A stretch of 64,000 nucleotides of DNA from Alcanivorax nanhaiticus (GTDB lineage Bacteria > Pseudomonadota > Gammaproteobacteria > Pseudomonadales > Alcanivoracaceae): positions 186,001 to 250,000 of the forward strand of contig NZ_ARXV01000003.1 in the NCBI RefSeq assembly GCF_000756665.1, in the 5' to 3' direction. The position numbers were made by a program, and so were the translations under genes. Positions 41,669-51,125 of this stretch are shown piece by piece. The stretch's first letter is position 1, and every line of letters begins with the position of its first letter. The notes under the pieces were generated by a model. It was given only the letters and a program-made list of their open reading frames with translations, made no database searches and was not told the DNA's origin.

Positions 41669-42493
41669 GTGAAAAGTTCTACGTTTACCCCCCCTCCGCT
41701 CAAAGTACTGGACAGCCGCTTGCGTCTGCAGCGCTGGTATTTTGCGCCCAAATTACGCGGGGCAGACAACGTAAACCCTCAACGTCCCTCTCTCTTTGTG
41801 GGCAACCATGGTCTTTACGGACTGATTGACTCCCCCCTGTTCATGGCCGAGTTGTACCGTGAGACAGGCGTATATCCAAGAGCGCTGGGCGATCACTTTC
41901 ATTTTCAGGTGCCGGGTTGGGGGCCGCTGCTTACCCGCTTTGGTGCTGTAGACGGCACACCGGAAAACTGCCGTGAATTGATGGAAAGTGGACAGCATGT
42001 ACTGGTCTTTCCCGGCGGCGCGCGTGAAGTTGCCATGCGCAAGGATGAGGCACACAAGCTGGTCTGGAAACAGCGAACAGGATTCGCCAGGATGGCCATT
42101 GCCCACGGTTACGACATTGTCCCGTTTGCATCTGCAGGATGTGATTACACGTACGACATCTTGTTCGATGGGGATGCTTTCAAAGCGTCCCGTGTCGGCA
42201 AGCGAATCCTCCGAAACGGGCGCGTAAACCGGGTGCTCCGAGACGGGGATCTGTTTATGCCGCTGGCCAAGGGAGTAGGCCCGACCTTGCTGCCCAAGCC
42301 AGAGCCGCTGTGGTTTCAGATCGGAAAACCCATACCCACAGAACGCTGGGCTGGGCGCTCGGACGATAAAGCGGCATGCTGGGAGCTGCGCGAAGAAGTG
42401 GCAGCCTCCATTGAGGGTATGCTGGCAGAGTTGGAAAAGGATCGTTCAAACGTGCGCGCCAAAGGCTGGCGCAAGTGGCTTCTCAGTCGCTGA
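41669..42493 (+). CDS. DGAT/TMEM68-like lysophospholipid acyltransferase
   Basis: The protein is about 274 aa from GTG 41669 (AGG upstream). The PlsC-superfamily motif is GNHGLYGLIDSPLF and the second block is FPGGAREVAMRKDE, a form typical of the diacylglycerol-acyltransferase/TMEM68 branch rather than classical PlsC (HxxxxD, EGTR). It would transfer an acyl chain to a glycerolipid or long-chain alcohol. It precedes the AGPS-like gene by 94 bases on the same strand. Confidence 0.82.
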   Translation: MKSSTFTPPPLKVLDSRLRLQRWYFAPKLRGADNVNPQRPSLFVGNHGLYGLIDSPLFMAELYRETGVYPRALGDHFHFQVPGWGPLLTRFGAVDGTPENCRELMESGQHVLVFPGGAREVAMRKDEAHKLVWKQRTGFARMAIAHGYDIVPFASAGCDYTYDILFDGDAFKASRVGKRILRNGRVNRVLRDGDLFMPLAKGVGPTLLPKPEPLWFQIGKPIPTERWAGRSDDKAACWELREEVAASIEGMLAELEKDRSNVRAKGWRKWLLSR

Positions 42494-42587
42494 AGCGGTG
42501 TCCGAAAAAGTTCATCAGCTGTCCTGCTACGCCAGTGAAATGCCCCTGATTCAGCGCTAACATGCGAAAAAATCAGGAGAATTTCCC

Positions 42588-44201
42588 ATGCGACGCTGGA
42601 ATGGCTGGGGCGACAGCAGCAACGAATATCCCTTGAAGTCTTCTGGGCTGCGCTTTTTGCAGTCTCGCCTTGGCGGCGCCACGCCACTGCAGGACGCCGA
42701 GCTTGCCACGGTAATCGCTACCGTGCCAGACACCCGGTTGCCAGCACACCCCCTGATCCAGACTGATCCTGAAATCCGTGTGCGGCATGCTCGCGGGCAA
42801 AGCCTGCCAGACTGGCTGGCCATGCGATCCGGCGATTTTGGTCACTTCCCGGATGGTGTTGCCGAGCCAGAAAACTCCGAGCAGGTTCGCGAACTGCTTG
42901 ACTGGGCGGCAGAGCAGAACATCATTCTGATTCCCTACGGCGGTGGCACATCGGTGGCTGGGCACATCAACCCCCAGCCCGGTGACAAACCGGTGCTCAC
43001 ACTCTCTCTGGCGCGCATGAATACCCTGCTGGATCTGGACCGTGAAAGCCAGATTGCCACCTTTGGTGCGGGCACTCCTGGCCCATTGCTTGAGCAACAG
43101 TTAAAGGAAAAAGGCTACACACTGGGTCATTTCCCGCAGTCATGGGAGCTGTCCACCGTTGGTGGGTGGGTAGCCAGCCGTTCCAGTGGACAGCAGTCCA
43201 TGCGCTACGGTCGTATTGAACAAATGTTTGCCGGTGGCCGTATGGAAACCCCTCGCGGTACCTTGAATATTCCCGCTATTCCCGCTTCATCAGCTGGCCC
43301 GGACATCCGTGAAATCGTGCTTGGCTCCGAGGGCCGTCTTGGCATTATCACGGAGGTGAAGGTGCGGGTGACGCCTTTACCGGAGCTTGAGACATTCCAG
43401 GTGGCGTTTGCACCAAATTGGGATGTGGCGGTGGAGCTGGTGCGCAGCCTGACCCAATCCCGTCTGCCCCTGTCCATGCTTCGGGTCTCCAATGCGGAAG
43501 AAACACGCACCCATCTCACGCTGGCAGGGCACGAGAAACTGGTATCCCTGTTGCATCGATACCTTTCTGTGCGCGGATGTGGTGAGCGCAAATGCATGAT
43601 CACCTTTGGTGTGACAGGCGAAAAGAATCAGTCGAAGCAGACGCTGGCGGCCTGTAAACGCCGTATTCGTGCTGCGGGCGGTGTGATGGTGGGGGAGCTA
43701 TTGGGGCGTAAATGGGAGGAATCCCGCTTTCGATCTCCGTATCTACGACATGGCTTGTGGGAACATGGCTATGTGGTGGACACCTTTGAAACCGCCGTTA
43801 ACTGGAATCAGGTGACCCCGGCAATGACCGCCATGGAACAAGCAGTAAGAGACAATGCTGGTAATGGCGAAGCAGTACACGTCTTTACCCATTTGTCACA
43901 TCTGTATCCCCAAGGTTCCAGTATCTACACGACCTATGTTTTCCGTTGTTCGGACAGCTACGAGAAGACACTGCAGCGCTGGCAGGCCATCAAGAATGCC
44001 GCCGGTGATGCCATTGTTGCCCATGGTGGCACCATCAGCCATCAACACGGGGTAGGGCGTGATCACGCGCCATGGCTCAAGCACGAGAAAGGGCAGCAGG
44101 GCATGGCCATCCTTGAGGAGCTGATCCATGCCATGGACCCCCGCAAACAACTCAATCCGGGTTGCCTGATTCAGGACGATTCCGAGACAGCAACGCTCTG
44201 A
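42588..44201 (+). CDS. FAD-binding oxidase, alkyl-DHAP-synthase-like
   Basis: The 537-aa protein begins after AGGAG at ATG 42588. It has the VAO/PCMH FAD-binding domain (IPYGGGTSVAGH, about residue 118; GGWVASRSSGQQS, about 190) and the C-terminal cap of the AGPS family: DTFETAVNWNQV, SHLYPQGSSIYTTYVF with the conserved Tyr, and GGTISHQHGVGRDHAPWLKH. In AGPS this last motif reads SHHHGVG; here the middle His is Gln. AGPS swaps the acyl group of acyl-DHAP for a fatty alcohol to make ether lipids. Neighbours (GlpD, FGGY kinase, acyltransferase) fit a glycerolipid role; the actual reaction is unproven. Confidence 0.82.
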   Translation: MRRWNGWGDSSNEYPLKSSGLRFLQSRLGGATPLQDAELATVIATVPDTRLPAHPLIQTDPEIRVRHARGQSLPDWLAMRSGDFGHFPDGVAEPENSEQVRELLDWAAEQNIILIPYGGGTSVAGHINPQPGDKPVLTLSLARMNTLLDLDRESQIATFGAGTPGPLLEQQLKEKGYTLGHFPQSWELSTVGGWVASRSSGQQSMRYGRIEQMFAGGRMETPRGTLNIPAIPASSAGPDIREIVLGSEGRLGIITEVKVRVTPLPELETFQVAFAPNWDVAVELVRSLTQSRLPLSMLRVSNAEETRTHLTLAGHEKLVSLLHRYLSVRGCGERKCMITFGVTGEKNQSKQTLAACKRRIRAAGGVMVGELLGRKWEESRFRSPYLRHGLWEHGYVVDTFETAVNWNQVTPAMTAMEQAVRDNAGNGEAVHVFTHLSHLYPQGSSIYTTYVFRCSDSYEKTLQRWQAIKNAAGDAIVAHGGTISHQHGVGRDHAPWLKHEKGQQGMAILEELIHAMDPRKQLNPGCLIQDDSETATL

Positions 44202-44217
44202 TAAGCAGGAAAGGACT

Positions 44218-45723
44218 ATGTTAGGTAAACGACAGGACATCCATCAGCTTGCTGAGCAGCAGTGGGATCTACTGGTGATTGGCGGAGGCATTACGGGCGC
44301 AGGTGTCATGTTGGAGGCTGCACGTAGAGGCTTGAAGGTGCTACTGGTAGAGCAGCGAGATTATGCCTGGGGCACCTCAAGTCGCTCTTCGAAAATGGTG
44401 CATGGAGGCTTGCGCTATATAGCCCAGGGCGACGTAAAGCTGACCCGGCACTCATTGCTGGAGCGGGAACGACTACTGAAGGAATTACCAGGCCTGGTAG
44501 AGCGCGCCACCTATCTTTTCCCGCTTCGAAAAGGCGTATTCCCGGGCCGCTGGCCGATGAAAGCCGTACTGTGGTTGTACGATTTTCTCGCCGGGATTCG
44601 TGATCATCGTTACTTGTCTCTGGATGAAGTCAAATCGCGTGCGCCTTCCCTGAACACTGATGGTCTGACTGGCGCAATGAGTTATACCGATGCGTTGACT
44701 GACGATTGCCGACTAGTGATGCGCACTTTGCTGGAGGGCGCTCGCCTTGGCGGCGTTGCCTGTAACTATATGCAGGTGGCTTCGGTAAAACGGGACGACA
44801 CAGGGTTCAGCATCGACCTTCATGATCAGTGCGATGATTCCCGTGGCACCTTGCGTGCGTTGCAAGTGGTGAATGCCACCGGCGCCTGGGCAGATCGCCT
44901 TTCCGGCAGTGAGGCCCGCGTTCGACCACTGAGGGGCAGCCATTTGTTTGTCGATCCGCAACGGCTACCTGCTTCGGACTGCCTGACGGTCATGCACCCT
45001 GATGATGGCAGGCCGGTTTTCGTCTTCCCCTGGGAAGGGGTCACCTGTGTGGGCACCACGGACCTGGATCATCCTCAGGATATGGATATTGAGGCCAGCG
45101 CGTCCAGCCAGGAGGTTGATTACCTGTTGAAACTGATCAACAGCCAATTCCCGGGTCGGAATATCAACCGTGAAGATGTGTTTGCCACCATTGCGGGCGT
45201 CAGGCCTGTCATCGCATCGGGCAAAGGTGTCGATCCCTCAAAAGAACGTCGCGATCACGCGGTTTGGGGCGACAATGGGGTGGTGACGGTCAGCGGCGGC
45301 AAGCTGACGACTTTTCGCTTGATCGCCCTGGACGCCTTGTTGGCAACAGGCTTGATTGACGCTGCAGAACACCGCAAAGGGCAAAAATCGAAAGCGGCCA
45401 TGTACGAAAAGCTGGAGGGAGCGCCTTCAGCGGTGGATCATTTTCTCCATGCCGAACAGGATGATGAAGCCTTCTTTTCCTGGCTGCTTGAACGTGAATC
45501 TGTACAGCATCTGGATGACCTGATGCTGAGACGGACAAGATTGGGCCTGACCCGACCCAATGCGGGTTGTGCAGTCTTGAAGGCCCGTCGTGAACAGATC
45601 CAGAAGGCGCTGGGCTGGACCGATGAACGTTGGCAGGATGAACTAACGCGCTACCTCCACATTCATGAGCGGTTTTACGGTGTCCCCATGCAGCACTCAC
45701 ACGAAACGTTAAAGGCAGGCTGA
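44218..45723 (+). CDS. glpD: FAD-dependent glycerol-3-phosphate dehydrogenase
   Basis: The 501-aa enzyme oxidises glycerol-3-phosphate to DHAP at the membrane. FAD motif GGGITGAGVMLEAARRG at about residue 21, then SSRSSKMVHGGLRYI, and TTDLDHP / GVRPVI / SGGKLTTFR later, followed by the C-terminal helical domain. It begins 16 bases after the AGPS-like gene and its TGA overlaps the start of the kinase gene (TGATG), so the three genes are one translational unit. Whether this is the main GlpD of the cell cannot be told here. Confidence 0.92.
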   Translation: MLGKRQDIHQLAEQQWDLLVIGGGITGAGVMLEAARRGLKVLLVEQRDYAWGTSSRSSKMVHGGLRYIAQGDVKLTRHSLLERERLLKELPGLVERATYLFPLRKGVFPGRWPMKAVLWLYDFLAGIRDHRYLSLDEVKSRAPSLNTDGLTGAMSYTDALTDDCRLVMRTLLEGARLGGVACNYMQVASVKRDDTGFSIDLHDQCDDSRGTLRALQVVNATGAWADRLSGSEARVRPLRGSHLFVDPQRLPASDCLTVMHPDDGRPVFVFPWEGVTCVGTTDLDHPQDMDIEASASSQEVDYLLKLINSQFPGRNINREDVFATIAGVRPVIASGKGVDPSKERRDHAVWGDNGVVTVSGGKLTTFRLIALDALLATGLIDAAEHRKGQKSKAAMYEKLEGAPSAVDHFLHAEQDDEAFFSWLLERESVQHLDDLMLRRTRLGLTRPNAGCAVLKARREQIQKALGWTDERWQDELTRYLHIHERFYGVPMQHSHETLKAG

Positions 45724-47282
45724 TGGATGCGCCGCTTTTTCTGGCACTTGATCAGGGTACGCAAAGTGCCCGCGCCATGCTGTTCGACGTTAAAGGCGAA
45801 CTGGTAGCCAAATCGCAACGGCAGATTGAGCCCTATATTTCTCCAGCTCCCGGTGCTGCCGAGCAGGATGCGGACTACTTCTGGGAAGAGCTGGGGCAGG
45901 CCTGCCAAGGGCTATGGCTCGATTTTCCCGATCTCAAAGAGCGGGTGATCGGCGTATCCCTGACCACCCAGAGAGCCTCTGTGGTATGTCTGGATGCCAG
46001 AAAAAAGCCGCTGCGCCCGGCGATCATATGGCTGGATCAACGTCGCACTGCGTCTCCGCCAAGATTGCCATTATGGCTGTCTGCCCCGGTAAAATTTCTG
46101 GGGCAGGGTGAAACGCTGCACCAGTTTCAGGCCAAAGCAGAATGCAACTGGCTGGCCGAGGATGAGCCTCAGCTGTGGGCAAAAACAGCCCACTTTTTGC
46201 TGCTTTCAGGCTATCTCACATACCGGCTAACGGGCGAATTGCGTGACTGTACCGCCTCGCAAGTGGGCTATATTCCCTACGATTACAAACGCTGCCGGTG
46301 GGCCCCGGTTCATGATTTGAAATGGAAAGCCCTGCGGCTAAAGCCCGAGCAGCTGCCTGAGTTGATCTCACCAGGAGAAACGTTGGGGGTCATTAGCGCT
46401 GCGGCCAGCCGGCATACCGGCATACCACAAGGGTTGCCTGTGATTGCCAGTGGCGCTGACAAGGCCTGTGAAGTGCTGGGTGCAGGGGCATTTGCTCCCC
46501 AGATAGGAAACCTCAGCTACGGCACCACGGCAACCTTCAACACCTGCAATGCCCGTTACGTCGAACCGATCCCCTTTGTACCGGCCTATGGGGCGGCTGC
46601 ACCCGGGCGTTATAACTCCGAGATCATTGTTCAGCGTGGTTACTGGATGGTGAACTGGTTCAAACGCGAGTTTGCCCGTGAAGAAATTGACAGGGCAGAG
46701 CAGCTGGGTGTGGCACCGGAGACCCTTTTCGAGGAATTTCTCGAGCAGACACCACCCGGCGCCATGGGGCTGACCTTGCAACCTTTCTGGAATCCCGGAG
46801 TGCGTATTCCTGGACCGGAAGCGAAAGGCGCCATTGTGGGTTTTGGTGACGTTCACACCCGCGCGCATTTGTATCGTGCCATCATCGAAGGTATCGCCTA
46901 CGCATTACGGGAAGGCAAAGAGCGGCTGGAAAAGCGTAACGGTGTCAAGATCACTCACCTGAAGGTTTCCGGCGGCGGCTCACAAAGCGATGCCATCATG
47001 CAAGTCACAGCGGATATCTTTGGTTTGCCGGCGGAGCGTCCCCATACCAGCGAGACCTCCGGGCTGGGAGCCGCCATCAATATCGCGGTGGCCATGAAAG
47101 TGTATCCAGACTACGAAGCCGCGGTTGAAGGGATGACACGAACGGGCAAGGTCTTTTTGCCGAGAAAAGAATTTAGCCCCCTCTATGACAAACTCTACCG
47201 TCAGGTTTACAAACAGCTTTACCCCCGTCTGGCACCGCTTTATCGCTCCATCCGCCATATCACTGGTTACCCTGCACGCTAG
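45723..47282 (+). CDS. FGGY-family carbohydrate kinase
   Basis: The 519-aa protein has the FGGY N-domain (LALDQGTQSARAMLFD, residues 6-21; TTQRASVVCLD) and C-domain phosphate loop (SYGTTATFN; KVSGGGSQSDAIMQVTADIF). The family includes glycerol and xylulose kinases; sequence motifs do not settle the substrate, but coupling to glpD by a 1-base overlap suggests glycerol, dihydroxyacetone or a related triol. It ends the operon. Confidence 0.88.
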   Translation: MDAPLFLALDQGTQSARAMLFDVKGELVAKSQRQIEPYISPAPGAAEQDADYFWEELGQACQGLWLDFPDLKERVIGVSLTTQRASVVCLDARKKPLRPAIIWLDQRRTASPPRLPLWLSAPVKFLGQGETLHQFQAKAECNWLAEDEPQLWAKTAHFLLLSGYLTYRLTGELRDCTASQVGYIPYDYKRCRWAPVHDLKWKALRLKPEQLPELISPGETLGVISAAASRHTGIPQGLPVIASGADKACEVLGAGAFAPQIGNLSYGTTATFNTCNARYVEPIPFVPAYGAAAPGRYNSEIIVQRGYWMVNWFKREFAREEIDRAEQLGVAPETLFEEFLEQTPPGAMGLTLQPFWNPGVRIPGPEAKGAIVGFGDVHTRAHLYRAIIEGIAYALREGKERLEKRNGVKITHLKVSGGGSQSDAIMQVTADIFGLPAERPHTSETSGLGAAINIAVAMKVYPDYEAAVEGMTRTGKVFLPRKEFSPLYDKLYRQVYKQLYPRLAPLYRSIRHITGYPAR

Positions 47283-47298
47283 GGGCTGTCACTAAGGC

Positions 47299-47314
47299 GT
47301 TATTCAGAGGCTCC
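47299..47314. repeat. Solo copy of a transposable-element end
   Basis: GTTATTCAGAGGCTCC is identical to 16 bases of the right end of the element at 26617-26904. No matching inverted partner is seen nearby. Confidence 0.55.
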
Positions 47315-47439
47315 CTGCAAGCATTGTCCTTCCTTTGTGAACAGGCCCTAAATCCGTTTTACTTGAGAAGCGCTCAGATTTTCCGCGCGCGTCACTATGC
47401 TACGCTGAGCTTTCAATTTATCAGGATGAGCACCACTGC

Positions 47440-48420
47440 ATGCAGCGGACAGGCTTGATTCTGGCCAGCTTGCTGGTCGTTATGGTTTCCCCTCTGGTTA
47501 GCGCCCAGGAAACGGATACCCTTTCCACATTGCGGCAGGACCTTGGTAGTGGTTCGCTGCGGCCTGTGCTGGAGCGACAGGATATTGTCAATCTTCCAGC
47601 AGCTGTGTTGGATCGCTGGTTGGCTGATACCTCATTTCAGGGTTTTGCTATTACTGGTTTTAATCAGGACAGTGAGCGCTTTGCTGCGCGGTTGCGCCTT
47701 CAGCACCGGGATCAGGATTCAGAAAATGTCAGTTTCATTCGGATTGCTGGTCGCGTGGGTGATGATTATACAATTGACCAGTTTTACGACTATGGTAGCG
47801 GCCTCAACCTCTCGGAATTGGCAAAACAGGCGAAGTGGTTAAAGACAGCACAAGGACAGCAGTTTCTTGTCATGCTGTCACGCGATCCAGGCTCTGCTGA
47901 GTTGGAAGCTCTGGCTGACAGCAGAACGCCATTCTTAGCCCTTTGGCTGGCGCAATGCATCGGCCAACCGTGCGAATCCAAAGCGCTGAACGCACAACTC
48001 CCCATCGACGAGCCCGCCATCTGGACTCTACGCCGCGGGTTTGCCTGGGAAGATCGTGATACGGCGCTATCCAGTCTTCGTGGTTTACGCCAAAAGCTGG
48101 GCGATGATCCCTGGCTATGGCGCATCACAGGTATCTACGCGCACTACTATCAGCACTGCGACTGGATTATCAAGGATCTGCAGGAGGCCTGGACCGCATC
48201 AGGCAGTGACGCGCTCGCGGACAGTGCGCTGCAATGCACCCTGTCCAGCATGGAGCATGACGAGAATTCATCATCGGCAGGAACCCACTTTCTGGATCGA
48301 CTGTCCGAGACTATAGGTCGGGAGCGACTTTCCCGGGCGATCAATGCGTATTATCTGCAAGACCAACGGCCCGTACCCAGCGTGTTCAGCCCCTGGATAA
48401 TTGGCCAGACAGGAGAGTGA
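47440..48420 (+). CDS. Exported protein of unknown function
   Basis: The 326-aa product has a signal peptide (GLILASLLVVMVSPLVSA) and no motif I recognise. It contains three cysteines in its second half (CIGQPCE, HCDW) and a helical, tetratricopeptide-like C-terminal part (WRITGIYAHYYQHCDWIIKD). It ends four bases before the MerR gene and may be cotranscribed with it. Confidence 0.65.
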   Translation: MQRTGLILASLLVVMVSPLVSAQETDTLSTLRQDLGSGSLRPVLERQDIVNLPAAVLDRWLADTSFQGFAITGFNQDSERFAARLRLQHRDQDSENVSFIRIAGRVGDDYTIDQFYDYGSGLNLSELAKQAKWLKTAQGQQFLVMLSRDPGSAELEALADSRTPFLALWLAQCIGQPCESKALNAQLPIDEPAIWTLRRGFAWEDRDTALSSLRGLRQKLGDDPWLWRITGIYAHYYQHCDWIIKDLQEAWTASGSDALADSALQCTLSSMEHDENSSSAGTHFLDRLSETIGRERLSRAINAYYLQDQRPVPSVFSPWIIGQTGE

Positions 48421-48424
48421 AACC

Positions 48425-48853
48425 ATGCGTGTTTCTGACTTGGCCCGCCAAGCTGCCACAACAACCGAGACGGTTCGCCATTACACAGATATTGGTTTAC
48501 TGAAGCCGCAACGGGATCCGGGCAATGGCTACCGGCATTACAACCAGTCAGATCTGCGCTTGCTTCGTTTTGCCATCAAGGCTCGCTCGTTAGGCTTCAC
48601 CCTGACGGATATCCAGTCTCTCGCGACAGCCTCTGAGGAAGGGGAAACCCCATGCGGGCAAGTACGTAGCCTGATTGAACAACGCCTGGAGGATGTTGAG
48701 GCCCGCATTCGCGAGTTACAGGCATTGAGCCAACGGATGCGCTCAGCCATGTCTGATTGGCAGGACAAGCCTGATTGTCATCTGGATGACGGCCGGGTCT
48801 GTGGTTTGATCGATGCGGTGGTTGGCGAGGACGAGCTGGAAACCTCTCGTTGA
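48425..48853 (+). CDS. MerR-family metal-type regulator
   Basis: The 142-aa protein (ATG 48425, GGAG upstream) has the MerR helix-turn-helix (MRVSDLARQAATTTETVRHY) and long dimerisation helix. Cysteines at TPCGQV (about residue 77) and DCHLDDGRVCGLI (about 119-127) match the ligand positions of ZntR/CadR/PbrR-type metal sensors. No metal efflux gene is next to it; the convergent antiporter is not an obvious target. Confidence 0.82.
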   Translation: MRVSDLARQAATTTETVRHYTDIGLLKPQRDPGNGYRHYNQSDLRLLRFAIKARSLGFTLTDIQSLATASEEGETPCGQVRSLIEQRLEDVEARIRELQALSQRMRSAMSDWQDKPDCHLDDGRVCGLIDAVVGEDELETSR

Positions 48854-48884
48854 GCGTCGTGATCTTTGCCAGCAGGGGATAAGT

Positions 48885-48910
48885 GAAGGAGGCCGGTCGC
48901 GGCCTCCTTC
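48885..48910. terminator. Hairpin between convergent merR and antiporter genes
   Basis: GAAGGAGGCC-GGTCGC-GGCCTCCTTC is a perfect 10-bp stem. There is no T-run on either side (AAAAT follows on the plus strand). Confidence 0.55.
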
Positions 48911-48920
48911 AAAATACAGG

Positions 48921-50813
48921 TTATTTATCTTTGCTTTTTTCTTCCGGGCCTTTTTCCTTCTCGGCGGCGACCTTCTCCGCAGCTGCCTCAGCCCTGGCTT
49001 CGGCTTTTGCTTCTTCCTTGGCGGTATCTTCCTTGATCAACCCGAGCATATGCCAGCCGGCTTTCGGCTCAGGCTGTGATTCAGCGGTGAAAACCTGAAC
49101 CCGATCCCGCGAATCAATGGCAAACAAGGGCCACACCTGCCGCCCTGGAGCATTGCGATATGCTTCAAAATCGAACTCTTCTGTCAGCCGGGTTTTACGG
49201 ATCTCCGCTCCCTGGCTCAACAGACTGGCGAGACGAGCATAGGTCATATCCGCACCGAACAGGGTAGCGCCACGGTGCTCGGGCGCCACTTCGTGCTTCA
49301 CTTCTTTCTCGGTCTTCTGGGTGGGAAGACTGAAGATATTCTGCTCACCGAATTCAATCCGGTAGCGCATGGTGGACATGGTATTCAGTTCCCGGCGGGG
49401 GCTCAGGCCCAACAGCTTGCCAAGGCCGATCAAATCGAGATATTGGTCAGCGTGTTGGGAGACAGGGTTGCCGTAAAACGTGCCCAAGCCTTCCATCCGT
49501 GCAGCGCGAATCGATTCCCAGCTCGAATCCGTTACCGTGACCGGGAAGTTGTTTTTCTGCAAAGCCGCACCGATAGCGCGGGCAACAGGGTTGGCACCAA
49601 TGATCAGGAACCCACGTGGCGCCGGCTCTGCCACTTTCAATAAACGGGCAAGCGGACGGGCAGTGAGGCTCTGCAGGGCGACGGTGCCGATAATCACCAT
49701 AAACGTCAGAGGCACCAGCATTTCGGCACCCGCAACGCCATTCTGTTGCAGGCGTTCAGCGAACAGAGCGGAAATCGCAGCCGCGACAATACCCCGAGGC
49801 GCGATCCAGGCCAGCAGTGATTTCTCTCTCCAGTTCAGCGAGGATCCCATAGTAGAAAAAAGCACGGAAAGTGGGCGAGCGACCAGCTGGATAATCACCA
49901 GAACAGCAAGCGCTGTGGCACTCAACTGACTCAGCTCTTCCATCTCCAGGCGGGCTGCCAGCACGATAAAGAGCACAGAGATCAGCATCACCGACAGGTT
50001 CTCCTTGAAATGGAGAATGTCGTCAGTACGCACCCCTTTGCGGTTAGCCAGCACAATCCCGGTGGCGGTCACGGCAACCAGCCCGGATTCCTCGCTGAGT
50101 CCGTTGGCGAGAACGAACTCGCCGATCACCATGGAAAGGACCAGGAAACTGCGCAGATATTCGGGAATCAGATGGCGACGAAGCAGCTCGGCGAGGCCAA
50201 GTGCTACCAAGGTGCCGATGGCGCCACCCACCAGAATGGCCTGGAAGAACAGCCACAGCGAATGCAGGATGGCACCATCCTGACCGGTTGCCACCACCAG
50301 CTCGTAGGCGAGTACCGCGAGAATAGCCCCGATGGGGTCAATCACAATACCTTCCCAGCGCAACAGCCTCGAGACACTGCTCACCGGACGCACACTGCGC
50401 AGCAAGGGGACGATTACCGTCGGGCCTGTAACCACCACCAAAGCACCAAACAGCAACGCCAAGCCAAGCGGTAGCTCCAGCAGCCACCAGGCTGACAGGG
50501 TGACCACCGACCAGGTAATCAGTGCCCCCCAGGTCACCAGCCGTTGAACGGTTTTTTCCAACCCGCGTATCTCATCGAAGCGCAGCGTCATTGCGCCCTC
50601 AAAGAGGATGATGGATACCGCAAGCGATACGCCGGGCAGAAGCAGATCCCCGAACAGGTCCTGCGGAGAAACCACGCCGGTAAGAGGACCAAGCGCGAGG
50701 CCTGTCAGGAGTAGAGGAAGAATGGCAGGCAGTTTTATCCGCCAGGCAACCCACTGACAGCCAAAGGCGACAACCGTGATGATGGCCAACTGAAAGGCGA
50801 TTTCTAGCTCCAT
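48921..50813 (-). CDS. CPA1-type cation/proton antiporter with TrkA-N-like domain
   Basis: The 630-aa protein has about 12-13 membrane segments with the CPA1 core (FEGAMTLRFDEIRGLEK; LLRWEGIVIDPIGAILAVLA containing the conserved Asp; WIAPRGIVAAAISALFAERL), then a cytoplasmic nucleotide-binding-like domain (GFLIIGANPVARAIGAALQK). It would exchange Na+ or K+ for H+. The last 35 residues are a low-complexity Ala/Glu/Lys tail starting at KEEAKAEARAEAAAEK. AAGGGTG precedes ATG 50813. Confidence 0.9.
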   Translation of the reverse strand: MELEIAFQLAIITVVAFGCQWVAWRIKLPAILPLLLTGLALGPLTGVVSPQDLFGDLLLPGVSLAVSIILFEGAMTLRFDEIRGLEKTVQRLVTWGALITWSVVTLSAWWLLELPLGLALLFGALVVVTGPTVIVPLLRSVRPVSSVSRLLRWEGIVIDPIGAILAVLAYELVVATGQDGAILHSLWLFFQAILVGGAIGTLVALGLAELLRRHLIPEYLRSFLVLSMVIGEFVLANGLSEESGLVAVTATGIVLANRKGVRTDDILHFKENLSVMLISVLFIVLAARLEMEELSQLSATALAVLVIIQLVARPLSVLFSTMGSSLNWREKSLLAWIAPRGIVAAAISALFAERLQQNGVAGAEMLVPLTFMVIIGTVALQSLTARPLARLLKVAEPAPRGFLIIGANPVARAIGAALQKNNFPVTVTDSSWESIRAARMEGLGTFYGNPVSQHADQYLDLIGLGKLLGLSPRRELNTMSTMRYRIEFGEQNIFSLPTQKTEKEVKHEVAPEHRGATLFGADMTYARLASLLSQGAEIRKTRLTEEFDFEAYRNAPGRQVWPLFAIDSRDRVQVFTAESQPEPKAGWHMLGLIKEDTAKEEAKAEARAEAAAEKVAAEKEKGPEEKSKDK

Positions 50814-51125
50814 TGGTCACCCTTATGGCTGTCATGTTCAGATTGGTTAAGCGAAGAGAGAATCCGGGCAGGGCAGCGTGTCACCGGACCTGGGTCACCG
50901 GCAAGACGTTCAGTTGACGCAGAAAGCATGCATTACACTCATAATGATTCGGGCTAATAGTCACAGCCTGTTCATCCAGAGGCAACCGCTTTCTGAGCCC
51001 TTTTACGATTACGCTTTGCCGAGCGGGCGCTTGGTTACGCTGTCGTGAATTAGATTCAATTTTCGATGAAGACGGCACTAAGCTGCGCTAAACTGGCCTA
51101 TTGCCCACCTTGTGAGACGCTGTTT
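50814..51125. other. Divergent antiporter-MFS control region
   Basis: This 312-base gap holds no gene, no dispersed repeat and no clear operator that I can see; presumably two divergent promoters. Confidence 0.5.
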
